This document shows, piece after piece, positions 37,209-46,861 of a stretch of DNA of 64,000 nucleotides. Made by a program: the position numbers and the translations under genes. The notes beneath the pieces are model-generated. The model saw nothing but the letters and a program-made list of their open reading frames with translations. It ran no database searches and was not told the origin of the DNA. Numbering within the stretch: the first letter of the stretch is position 1; each line of letters opens with the position of its first letter. Source of the DNA: Allodiplogaster sudhausi (Eukaryota; Nematoda; Chromadorea; Rhabditida; Diplogasteridae); contig CALZFC010000016.1 in the NCBI GenBank assembly GCA_945643635.1, positions 2,770,501 through 2,834,500 on the forward strand. Reading direction: 5' to 3'.

Positions 37209-38480
37209 ATGAGAGAGAGAGGGAAGAGAGAGGGGGAGAGATAGGGATGAGAGAGAGTCCAAGAAATAGAGAGAGATGTCAGATAAAGAGAGAGAAAAAG
37301 ATAGAGAGAGAAAGAGAAAAAAGAGAGAGAGATCAGATAGAAAGCGATAAGAGGTAGTGAAAGAGAGAGGATTAGAAAGGAAAAGAGAAAGAGCCACGGA
37401 CAAATAATATGCTGGTGATGATAGTGATGAGCCGCGACGGGAAAAGGTATCTGACACACTAAGAAGCGACAGCAAGAGCCCCCAGGCGCATGTTACTGCT
37501 CGATTGTCTCTTTTACTAACTCTCACTCTCATACTCGCACTCTTTTCTCTCTCATTCATTGTCTCTCTTATCGATCACTCTCTTTCTATCCTTCTTTCTA
37601 TGATCTCTAAATTTATCTCTATTATTTCTTTGGCTCTCTCTCACACTCGTACTTAATTACTCTGTTGCTCACAATATCTCCAGCTTCTTTCGCTTCTCAA
37701 TCTCTCTCTCTCTCGCTCTCTCAGTCTCTCTCATGATATCCCCATCTCTCTCACTCCCTCTTATCCTCTCTCTCTCGCACTCTCTCTTTCTCTTTCTTTC
37801 TTTCTCTCTCCCTTTGTCCTTCCCACTCTCCCCCTCATTACTTTAGCTGTCTTCCCGAAGGTAGACAGCCGCCGAAGCGCCGGCCTCTTGCCAATGTAAA
37901 GGATCAATCAAACAGAAGGCATAACAACTGGAAGAGCCCCCGAGGAGTGTGACTCCTTCTCCCCTTCATCTTCAATCTTTCGCCCTCGCTGAGCGACTTC
38001 CTCTCTACATTTCTTTCTCATCTAGCACATTATTTCTGTCCCTCCTTATCCCTCTCTCTCTCTCCCTCCATATCCTCTCTCTCTCTCTTTTTCTGTCTGT
38101 CATCCAGTCTCTCCCTCTTTAACTATTTTTTTACTCGCATTCTCACATCATCTCTCCAACGCTTGCTATTTTTGTCCTGCCTTCCATTGTCTTACATCAA
38201 AATATGGGCATATTACTAATTGATTAAAATATTTCTAACATTGTGACCGTTTGATGTTGCAATTAGTACTCAATGAATTTAAGCGGAGTAGCAAATAAGA
38301 AAAACACACTTTCAGCTCTAATTTTTAGTAGATAACTTGAGCATTGGCATGTCAATGTTAGCGTGACAAAAAAAAACAAATGACCTGGGTTATTTATATT
38401 GTTATCCATGATTCATAAACGATTCTCCCGATAAGAATGAAAATGGAGATTCAATGCAAAATGAGGAAGATTCATCAGCC
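36693..38480. other. Intergenic DNA with CT/GA arrays
   Basis: The upstream region of the BTB gene. Imperfect GA array at 37153-37395, CT-rich blocks at about 37700-37830 and 38040-38110. From about 38280 the sequence begins to resemble the 3' flank of the SRT units (compare 39650-39890). No gene supported. Confidence 0.5.
37153..37395. repeat. Imperfect (GA)n array
   Basis: GA tract of about 240 bp with AGATAGA and GTAGTG interruptions. Confidence 0.8.
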
Positions 38481-38484
38481 AGTT

Positions 38485-39430
38485 GTCCACGTGAATATTC
38501 CATGAGAGTGCTCGTCGGCTCTTCGAGTGAAGTTGCATTGTTCGTTGTCGCTGTCCAAGACATATTCATTTACATGCATATGTAAATTATGTGTATGTAT
38601 TCACATGTTGTGTTTCTTTAAATTGACACACCATTACGCGAATGCAGTTGCAGCGTGCGATATTAACATTGAATCATACGATATATACGAAGGCAGATCT
38701 CGCTTCATAAAAATAGCTTTTAGTACTTACATGTACATATTTAACTTAAAGAAGCGCGATCACCGAAACATTACGTGAGATTTCAAATTGCCCTTCACAC
38801 TTTCATTGCTCGCATTCTATTTTCACGCAGCGGTTTGTGCGACCTGCAAAATAGCACGCGATAATGAGAGACTGCCTACTCCCAGGGTGAACATGGCACT
38901 CGAAACATCATTCATAATATTCCATCGCGCACTCAGCTATCACCCTATTTTATTATTGTTTAATATTTTCATATTTAAATTTCGACACACCGCCGCGAAA
39001 GAATCGCATTGGAAAATACTCTGTTTCATAAATTGGCTGGACATTCACGAAAACCACATGGCAGTGCCAAAAACAAGGATGTCCGCCACGCGTTTTCGGT
39101 GATCGTCCTCCTTTGAATTTCGAAATACCATTGAGTTTCTGGTGGCGTCAGAAATCTTTGACCTATTTAGCAGTATATATTATTTAATAAAAAAACTGTA
39201 CACTTCGAATCAAGTCGAAGAGACAGTTGTATGGTTTCCCACCACATGCGGAACTATTTCTTGTACATGCGAACTTGGTTTGTATCGCCTGTGATCTTCT
39301 GGAAATTATATTTTCATTAAAGTCATGCGTCCGATATTCATTCTATAATCTTTTTATTGCAAATCTTTTCATTCGGCATATACATACATCTGTACTGCGT
39401 ATGTACATATGAAATAGTCCTTGAATATTT
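38485..39430 (-). pseudogene. Collapsed SRT receptor unit (gene relic)
   Basis: The segment aligns by eye with the 3' part of the neighbouring SRT units. 38485-38565 resembles the last exon and its flank, and 38630-38707 is a degraded exon 9 (many substitutions against the consensus ending TCGTACGATT). 38745-39117 is the intron-8 MITE, and 39130-39165 is half of exon 7. From 39230 the sequence resembles the 5' flank of the next unit (compare 45230-45420). Exon 8 and exons 1-6 are missing. One break lies exactly at the right end of the MITE. It cannot encode a receptor. Confidence 0.6.
38745..39117. mobile_element. MITE, CACCGA family, copy 1
   Basis: The left end carries GCGATCACCGAAA and the right end TTTTCGGTGATCGTCC. 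Inside is a hairpin built around a TTTTCACGCAGCGG-like word and its partner near a GCGA/AATAGCACGCG segment. Same family as 40265-40537, 47303-47674 and 51993-52198. No coding capacity. Confidence 0.7.
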
Positions 39431-40264
39431 CACGGATTCATGTGTCAGTTTTCGTAGAAAAGTTCATTCTCTCGCTCTTTCTCTCTCTCTCTCTCTCATT
39501 CAGTCTCCCCTCTTAGACTGTTTTTCACTCGCACTCACACGCCATCTCTCCTACAATTGCAATTTTTTTCCTTCCTTCTATTGTCTGCTATAAATATATG
39601 GATTCATTTCTAATTGAATAAAATATTTCTGAAATCGTTTTATTTTTCGTGTTGCAATACTCGCTTTGCACTAATGTCAATGAATTTAGAAGATATGAGG
39701 CTATTAAGCAGCACAGTTTCAACTCTAATTTTTATGTACAAAAATATGTACATACATATGCATCTTATGCATATGTCAATGTTAGCATAATAAAAAAATA
39801 AAAGAACTGGGTGATTTATATTATTTCATAGGCGATTCTCCTGATAAGAATGACAGGGGACATTCATGGCAGAATTCGTTTCATCAGCCAATTCTCCAAG
39901 TGAATTATATCACAGTGGTCGCCGAGTCTACGACTGAAATAGGATTGATAGTCGCTGCCGGGACCTGAGGACAAGAGGAGATATAATTAGCAATCATTTT
40001 AAAGCTACAGCCCAAGAAAACAAAAAAGTTTAACGGAAATTTGATTAAAACATTTGTTCACTCAATATTAATTGATGTCTCTCATTACGCATGCAAAAAC
40101 CAAAAAAAAAACCAAACATACATGTGCATTTAAATGCATACTTGCGTTTGGTTTTCCTAAATAGACACACCATTATGCGAAAGCAGTAGTAGCGTGCGAT
40201 GTTCGCTTGAATCGTACGATTTAACGCGATGTAGATGAAGGCAGGGCTCGCTTAATTAGTTAGC

Positions 40265-40537
40265 TTGATTACTTGAAGGAGGTAGAACATAATGTAATAT
40301 TTCTAAATGCCTCGGCCCTTCGCACTCTCATACGCGCGTGCTATTTTCAGGCGGCGTGTTTGCGCGACCTGCGAAATAACACGCAAGAATAAGAGGGTGT
40401 CTACTCCCAAGTTGCACGCGGCAATTCAAACATGCATAAATTAATTTTCATCTCGCTGGGCATTCACGAAAGAGACATGGTAAAAAAAAAAACAAGGACG
40501 GCCGCCCCGTTTTTCGGTGATCGCATCCTTCTATTTG
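40265..40537. mobile_element. MITE, CACCGA family, copy 2 (intron 8 of unit A)
   Basis: The right end TTTTTCGGTGATCGCATCC is well preserved, the left end is eroded. The internal hairpin (CGCACTCTCATACGCGCG with its partner) matches copies 1 and 3. It occupies the same intron as copies 1 and 3, so it was inherited by duplication. Confidence 0.65.
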
Positions 40538-41365
40538 TTAAACATAACGTATTGTTGGAAAAAATTAAAATCAACTACCGTGCACCATCTGCCAGCCGAA
40601 CTGGCCGATTAGGACGACTTCAGGAGGAACGGAAATGAATTGCATGACCACGTATATGAGAGCGGCGACTGTGTTCACGAGGCAAATAAGCGAACATTGG
40701 ATGAAGATCTGAATGAGGAATTTTAGAACAGCCATAATAAGTGCACTGTGGATTAAATAAAAGAGAATACGCTGACGGTCTTATGCATTGAAGAGCCTCG
40801 AAATAACATTGAGCTTCTGGTGGCGTCGGAAATCTTTGACCTACATATATAGCAGAGACAATTATTCAGCAAAAAAAAAATTCCGTACTCTTCGAATCAA
40901 GTCGAAGAGACAGATAGAAAGAGAAAGATAAAGTGAACGAACTGACCTTTGTATCATGAGTATTATGCAGAAGATTGCGAGCAGCACGCAATAACAATTC
41001 CAATGTTATTTACAACATGCGGCCAGCTTTCGTACTGTAAGGAAAATATAAAAAATATTCATGAGGCCAATCCAATTTATTCAGGTTGTAATACGACATT
41101 GTCGAGATCGATCATTGGATTGAAGAACCAGGCGTTTAACATTTAGTTGAAGAAGGTGGGCGGGGTGAATAATGCAAAATAGGCTCCATAAGCGGAGGGA
41201 ATTAGCATTAGCAGCCAGGTATAACGACCCTGAAATAGCACATTTTTTCCTTTAAAGGAGGTCTCCGGCGAATAATTAACATATCGGTTTTTAAGCATGG
41301 ATCAGTTCGTCTCATCGTAAAACTTAGATAGAGAAAGTTTGAATGAATTTCATCTTATCGTCCCC

Positions 41366-41497
41366 GAATTATAGTCATTTTAAATCTCACGGGTAGAGAA
41401 TTAGCTACTGCAGATCTTAGCACCATCCTATTTTGAATTATAGTCATTTTAAATCTCACGGGTAGAGAATTAGCTACTGTAGATCTTAGCACCATCC
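41366..41497. repeat. Tandem duplication, 69-bp spacing
   Basis: The segment starting GAATTATAGTCATTTTAAAT at 41366 is repeated at 41435. The copies differ at one clear base (CTGCAGATC against CTGTAGATC). Confidence 0.9.
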
Positions 41498-41751
41498 CAT
41501 CCTATCACCAACTCCGGCCATTATGAAACAAATGAATGCATGTATAGCAAATCCGGGAACAGTGGTTAGAACTTCTTGGAAGTGTGCACATCGGTGTGCA
41601 ACCTACATTGGCCGGAGTTTTCTCAACAGGTCAGCACCCAATGAAACTTTGTGACCACAAACTTCTGTGGAGAGAGTGCAAGGGCAGCAGGACTGAAATG
41701 GGAGGATCACAGCCTTCCAAAAACGTGACGGGTTGAGAACTAGGCATATTT

Positions 41752-41805
41752 TAGCCAGTGGCCGCTAGAGTCCCTTCCGTGCGGGACACTTCTTGGTTCA
41801 AATCC
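41752..41805 (+). repeat. tRNA-like A box/B box pair (SINE-like)
   Basis: TAGCCAGTGG at 41752 resembles an RNA polymerase III A box and GGTTCAAATCC at 41795-41805 a B box. Spacing is compatible with a tRNA, but I could not fold acceptor and anticodon stems, so this is a tRNA-derived fragment at best. Confidence 0.4.
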
Positions 41806-41847
41806 CTATTTTGAATTGCATGGCCAAACATTCGCCGGAGACTTCCT

Positions 41848-42611
41848 TTAATAGAGCCTCTCTGTAAGACTCAAGGAGGCCGCTATGGACTCCTGCCCTA
41901 GAAAAATTTCATGTTTCTATAACCTTGAAAACATTATGAGGGATGCATATAGTGTTCATAACGAAGTTTATTTTTTCAAAAATTTTTCAAAAATTTTTCT
42001 CTCTTAGTTATAAGTCGAAATGCTCCAAAACGTTGGGTGACCATATCTCAAGTTATTCTTAATATTTCTCAAAAATCTTTTTAATGTTAGATTCCTTGTT
42101 CAAAACTGCACAAAAAAGTACGCGGTGACTATTTTCGAAAAAAATTATTTTTATGACTTTTGCCCAATTTAATTTTTTGAAATGTGGTTTTCAGACAATA
42201 ACTTTTCGTGGTTTGCAGCCAACCCCGAAATTTGCTTAGAAACCGATATTCAAATGCAGATACCCAAAAAAAGGTAATCGAGATTTTTCCTCGTAGAAAC
42301 ATATTATGTGTAGTTTTTCCTGCTCTTTCTTATGGATGATTCAGTTTTTTGTGAGTAATAATAAAAAAAGTTATTGTCTGAAAACCACATTTCAAAAAAT
42401 TAAATTGGGTAAAAGTCATAAAAATAATTTTTTTCGAAAATAGTCACCACGGACTTTTTTGTGCAGTTTTGAACAAGGAATCTAACATTAAAAAGTTTTT
42501 TGAGAAATATTAAGAATAACTTGAGATATGGTCTCCCGAAGTTTTGGAGCATTTCGACTTATAACTAAGAGAAACAATTTTTTGAAAATTTTTACAGAGA
42601 GGCTCTCTTAA
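41848..42611. mobile_element. TTAA-flanked foldback element
   Basis: Flanked by TTAA at 41848-41851 and 42608-42611. The ends TAGAGCCTCTCTGTAA and its complement are inverted. Long inverted arms continue inward: about 41975-42210 pairs with 42367-42600, including GCAACTTGAGATATGG-like and CACATTTCAAAAAATT stretches. The left arm has about 100 bp without a partner. TTAA target sites are typical of piggyBac-type elements, so a non-autonomous piggyBac-like origin is plausible. Confidence 0.65.
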
Positions 42612-45529
42612 GTTATTGCGAGATTACTTTATGGGCAGGTTACTGCGGAAAGGAATTCAGCCGGGCATTTAATCTAGGAAGAAAACTGAAGCGAGGGCTG
42701 AGTAAAATATGAATGTTAGAAAGTCTGTGAAAATAGCATGATAAAAAGAAAATCCAAAGTTACTTCCCAAACTCAAGAAAAATTTCATTGAAATTTTAAT
42801 GAGCTGAAAATGAAACTTCGTTAAGATTTGCCAAAATGGCTGTAATTTATTCAAGATAAAGTGCAGGAGATTACGGAAATTTCATATTACTTTGTTATCC
42901 AGAAAGATGCTACAATCCGTGTTGATTACAATATCCCTCTTGTAACATTTTCGCATTTTTTTTCGAGCTCCACTTTCATTAACTTGTAATCTGAAAGCAA
43001 TCGAGGGATTAGCTAATGGCGAAATAATATTAATTCAAGTAAAGTTAATTTAAATTAAATTAATTTAAGTTAAATCAATTTAAATTGAATAAATTTATCA
43101 TAAATGCAAAATACCCCAATGTTAGAGCGCCATTGCTTAAGCGCCCACAGACGATTGAGAATGAGAATGACGCTTGTCATGCAAGCGGCAGACCAGAAAA
43201 CTGCAACAAACAGGTTATTTCATCTTTTAATTTTTGCTTGCATTTTAAATTAGCAGGAGACTCACATAATCGATTTTAATTTCTTACTCGCGTCTCCCTA
43301 AATCACATATGCTCTCTCGTCCTTTTGCCAGGCAAAACCCGCTATTTAAAAATTGAGTTTTTGGCTCCTTTTAGCCATTTCTAACAGAATGCGAAGGAGC
43401 CAAGGACGTGATTGAGCAGCGGATTCGTGCAGTAGACTTCGGCCGTAATGAAGAAGACGCCCGTGACCAGGCAGTTGATGAATAACGCGAACATGTCGAT
43501 AACACCGAGGAAGAACATGATCTAGGAGAGATGGGTTTTAAAAACGAAGACAGTGGCTGAGAGTCAATAGACTGAAAAGCCGTACATTATTTCCGTTACC
43601 AGTAACGGATATGAGTGGAAACAGGATTGAAACACCAACCTTGAAACAGCCCAGATTGGTGAGCTGCCAGAGTGCGGGCATGCAGAGCCCGTACGCTATC
43701 TCGGCGACAAGGCCAAAGCAGATGCAGTAGATGCCGAGGGCCGTCTTTTGGAGGCCGCGCTCGCGCCACTCTGGCCCGGGCGGCATTAGGCGGCTGTGAA
43801 TGAATGATTTATCGATTAATGATTAATCAGTTGTTGATTTATGAATTATTGATTTATCGATTGATCTTCCTGCCAAGGCACATATTCCACCATGCTTACA
43901 CGAATTAGCTCTCGGTTTTGCCCTCACGGTTCTTTAAATTGTGCGGTGATCTATTAAATTAGTACTCTATCACAGTTCCACACAGTTTGTAAGAATATAT
44001 TGAATGAAAGAATAAAATTCTGTAAATCGGAAATTCGAAAATATTAACTTCAGTAAATCAGCATTTCATGGAAACCTGCAATTGTAGATCGGATCACTGG
44101 AGATTTCCCAAAAGTACTCGAATTGATTGTTGTGCAGCATTCCACCGACCAGTACACAAAAAAGTACGAGATATGTTTTGAAGAAAAAAAGAAAATGAAT
44201 TCGATTAAGAGAAAACGCTATTGAAGGTATGCAAACATGGCAGCCGTCTTTAATACCTGAGACAAATGGGAGAAACATTCAAATTAATGAATGAATTACA
44301 AAAGAAATTGCTTTTTAGTTACATTTTACATGACATCATGCGAAAATATGCAGTGCCTTTTTCACGGAGCAATCTTGATGTTGTTTCTTGATTATTAAAA
44401 GATTTCATAAGAATAGACTATCCTGGAATAGTGGCATTATTTCTTCAGTGATTTGATTGCAAAGAAAAACACAAAGAATTCAGGGACGGCGCGAGAAACA
44501 GGAATGACTAAAAATAGTTGGGTGCATCTGAACTATGGAAAAGGCATAATAGATTGGTGTGCAAATATTTATTATTCAGGCTAATTTATTATAAACAGCC
44601 GGTTCTCGTGCGTCAACCGCGCTTATCACCTGCTGCTTGTTCGACCTCTTCGCTGGCATCGCTTTCTTACTTTTCTTCCGATACTTTGGTTTGGTTTAGG
44701 ATAGTACACATTGCTCTATTATGTTAACCCGGAAAAGAGCGATAAATATACATTTGAAGAGATCTGCAGGTGGCTAGAATCCATTCATAATGAAAGACTG
44801 TTCTCTAGAAAGGCACCGGGTCAAGAGGTAGAAGTCAACGCCTTCCGTAAGATTCATGACTTTTCTGATATCGTATTAAGATGGAGGACTTTTCAGGAAT
44901 GTAGTAGAAAGTTTCATTCCTTGGTAGAAGTCGGATGATATGGACAGGGACCGGAATCAGGACTCAGAACCTTTCAGAACAGCCCTGGCCATGGAAATTT
45001 CCAGAACATCCCGGAAGGGTCCTCTGGGAACATTCCAGCCGATTCTGGAATGGGTGGTATCCCTTCCCTGGCTCCTAGAATGCTCCAGAATGTTCTTGAA
45101 TAGCTTTATTGGTAGTTAGATACAATGCCTAATGGCTTTCATAGCTGCCTTCATAACCATAAAAAGGCACGAAAAATTCAAGATGGAATGATTGAAACAA
45201 CTTTCATTGGGAAAGCAGCAGAATAGTTTCTTCTGTTTACCACCACATGCGGAGCTGTTTCACAGAAGTACGTGCGAACTTTTAGTTGTGTCACCTGTGA
45301 TCTTCTTTAAATAATATTTTCATGCATTCATTCTATAATCTTTTTCTTGGAAATCTTTTCATTTGGCATGTCCTTCTGTACTGCGTATGCGCCTAATAGT
45401 CTTTGTAAAAGCATTGGCATAGAAAACTAGCTTATAGAAATACATAGAATAAATATGGTTAGTCATGACTCCTTTAGAATATCATACATACATACAGTAC
45501 CGCCCACGAGCCAGGGGATACGGCTGGAG

Positions 45530-45585
45530 CGGCTCCGAGCGGCTCGAGCGGATCCGAGCCGCTCGAGCCGCTAGGAGCCGCGTTG
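45530..45585. repeat. Palindromic GAGCGGCTC/GAGCCGCTC cluster
   Basis: Six to seven overlapping copies of the words GAGCGGCTC, GAGCGGATC and GAGCCGCT in both orientations within about 55 bp, much more GC-rich than its surroundings. Confidence 0.7.
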
Positions 45586-45854
45586 AATTACACGCCACAG
45601 AGTGAATATTTTGACTCTATGTTACTTGTTCCATGCTCAGAAAACATTCCTCCGTCGATTCTTCTAGAAAAAAGCGAAATAAAATGCCGAAATAAAAATA
45701 CGTTATTTCCGTACATTCCTGATGACAAATATGGTGCTGCGTCTTAAAGTGTATGGTGCTTGCTGTAATTTATGATCACTTTGGCTACTTGCCCTGTTTT
45801 CAGACAACGGAAATAAGCACAGCTCTGGCCTTTTTTCTTCTTCTGATGTAAAAT

Positions 45855-46002
45855 GCAGCAAAATTTGGGCAGCGGTTGGGATTCGAACATGTGACACTCA
45901 AAACAAAAAGCGTATCGCGCGAGCCACTGCGCCACACAGATCGTTACCGGGAACCCTAGCCAGACATTGACAATGGATTAGCCACCAAATGTGCTAGGAG
46001 CA

Positions 46003-46055
<53 letters not shown>

Positions 46056-46712
46056 CACTCACTCTCTACTTCTCGGTCAAGTCTGGATTTTTCCTTGCTT
46101 TTTCCACTCGCTACTCTTATTCTGGGCAAAACATTCGCACCAGTTGTTGTTAGAATCGGCGACACTCAAAACAGCGGGCGAGCGCGCAACTTACTGCGCC
46201 ACACACGACACGCTCGGGGTCTCTCCTCTTTCTTCCAAGCGGTTTATTAAAGTCTGGCAGGAGACCTCGGACTTGACTTGGTGGCGCAGTAGCACGAGGT
46301 TACAGAGATGGGGGGGAGAGAGGTAAAAGAGAGAGTGGAGAGAGAGAGAGAAACAGAGACAGAGAGAGGCAGAGGCAGAGACAGAGACAGAGACAGAGAG
46401 AGAGACAGAGACAGAAAGTGTTTCTAGTACATTTTAGTGAAAGTTTTTCTTCGCCTTCGCTTTGAGCGATCACTCACTTCGAGCTCTAATTTTCACATTC
46501 TATGCTCCTCATCTCATTAAAACGTTTTCACCAGTTGGAAGAAAGAGGAGAGACTCCGAGCGTGTGCTAGTAGCACATTTGGTGGCTAATTCATTGTCAA
46601 CGTCTGGCTAGGGTTCCCGGTAACGATCTGTGTGGCGCAGTGGCTTGCGCGAAACGCTTTTTGTTTTGAGTGTCACATGTTCGAATCTAAACCGCTGCCA
46701 AATATTTTATTC
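45855..46712. mobile_element. tRNA-derived SINE-like inverted pair
   Basis: The arms 45855-46005 and 46566-46712 are reverse complements at high identity. Each contains TGGCGCAGTGG (A box-like) and ATGTTCGAATC (B box-like) in tRNA order: minus strand in the left arm, plus in the right. The interior carries a (CT)n block (46004-46055), a (GA)n block (46330-46430), and a more diverged third tRNA-like copy near 46130-46205. Head-to-head SINE insertion or a composite foldback element would both explain it. Confidence 0.65.
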
Positions 46713-46861
46713 ATCACGCACAAAAGAAAATATAGTGGTCTGTTTATCAGATGACGTAACTTTTCTATAGAAAACATTATATTCAAGAGAGAATGAAAAT
46801 GGGTATCCAGGGTAGCGAAAGGGTTTGAATTTGCTTGATTAGCAAATTCTCCAAGTGAATA

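Larger units (their letters stand above)
41251..41851. mobile_element. Inverted-repeat element in intron 4 of unit A
   Basis: Terminal inverted repeats of about 22 bp (TTAAAGGAGGTCTCCGGCG on the left, 41251-41273; complement at 41830-41851), 21 of 22 matching. The interior contains a 69-bp tandem duplication and a tRNA-like A-box/B-box pair. The right end abuts the next element at a shared TTAA. No transposase frame. Confidence 0.7.
39905..44152 (-). pseudogene. SRT-class chemoreceptor pseudogene (unit A)
   Basis: Ten exon positions match the intact paralogs: 44152-44076, 43793-43640, 43521-43386, 43200-43115, 41229-about 41092, 41035-40947, 40840-40777, 40708-40579, 40250-40171, 39964-39905. 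The lesions are direct. The start codon is CTG at 44152-44150, although an in-frame ATG four codons later could still serve. Exon 5 has a TAA at 41145-41143 where the paralog has TCC. The exon-5 donor GT of the paralog is lost. Exon 6 lacks six bases in frame. In exon 4 Cys residues at three conserved positions became Phe, Ser and Ser. Intron 4 has grown to about 1.9 kb by inverted-repeat elements. Exons 8-10 remain open, so decay looks fairly recent. Confidence 0.85.
44153..46861. other. Intergenic spacer between SRT units A and B
   Basis: Contains a plus-strand open stretch at 44711-44938 without partners, an alternating GAGCGGCTC-type palindromic cluster at 45530-45585, and the 5' flank shared with other units (45230-45420). 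It also holds the tRNA-like inverted pair at 45855-46712 and the terminal exon flank of unit B. No further gene supported. Confidence 0.5.

Noticed and set aside
40947..41035. Frameshift in exon 6 of pseudogene A
   Set aside because: On recount the difference from unit B is six bases, so the frame is kept; only the two-codon loss is reported.
45744..45948. A genuine tRNA gene
   Set aside because: A and B boxes are visible, but acceptor, D and anticodon stems do not pair well and the segment is repeated in inverted form, so it is SINE-like.
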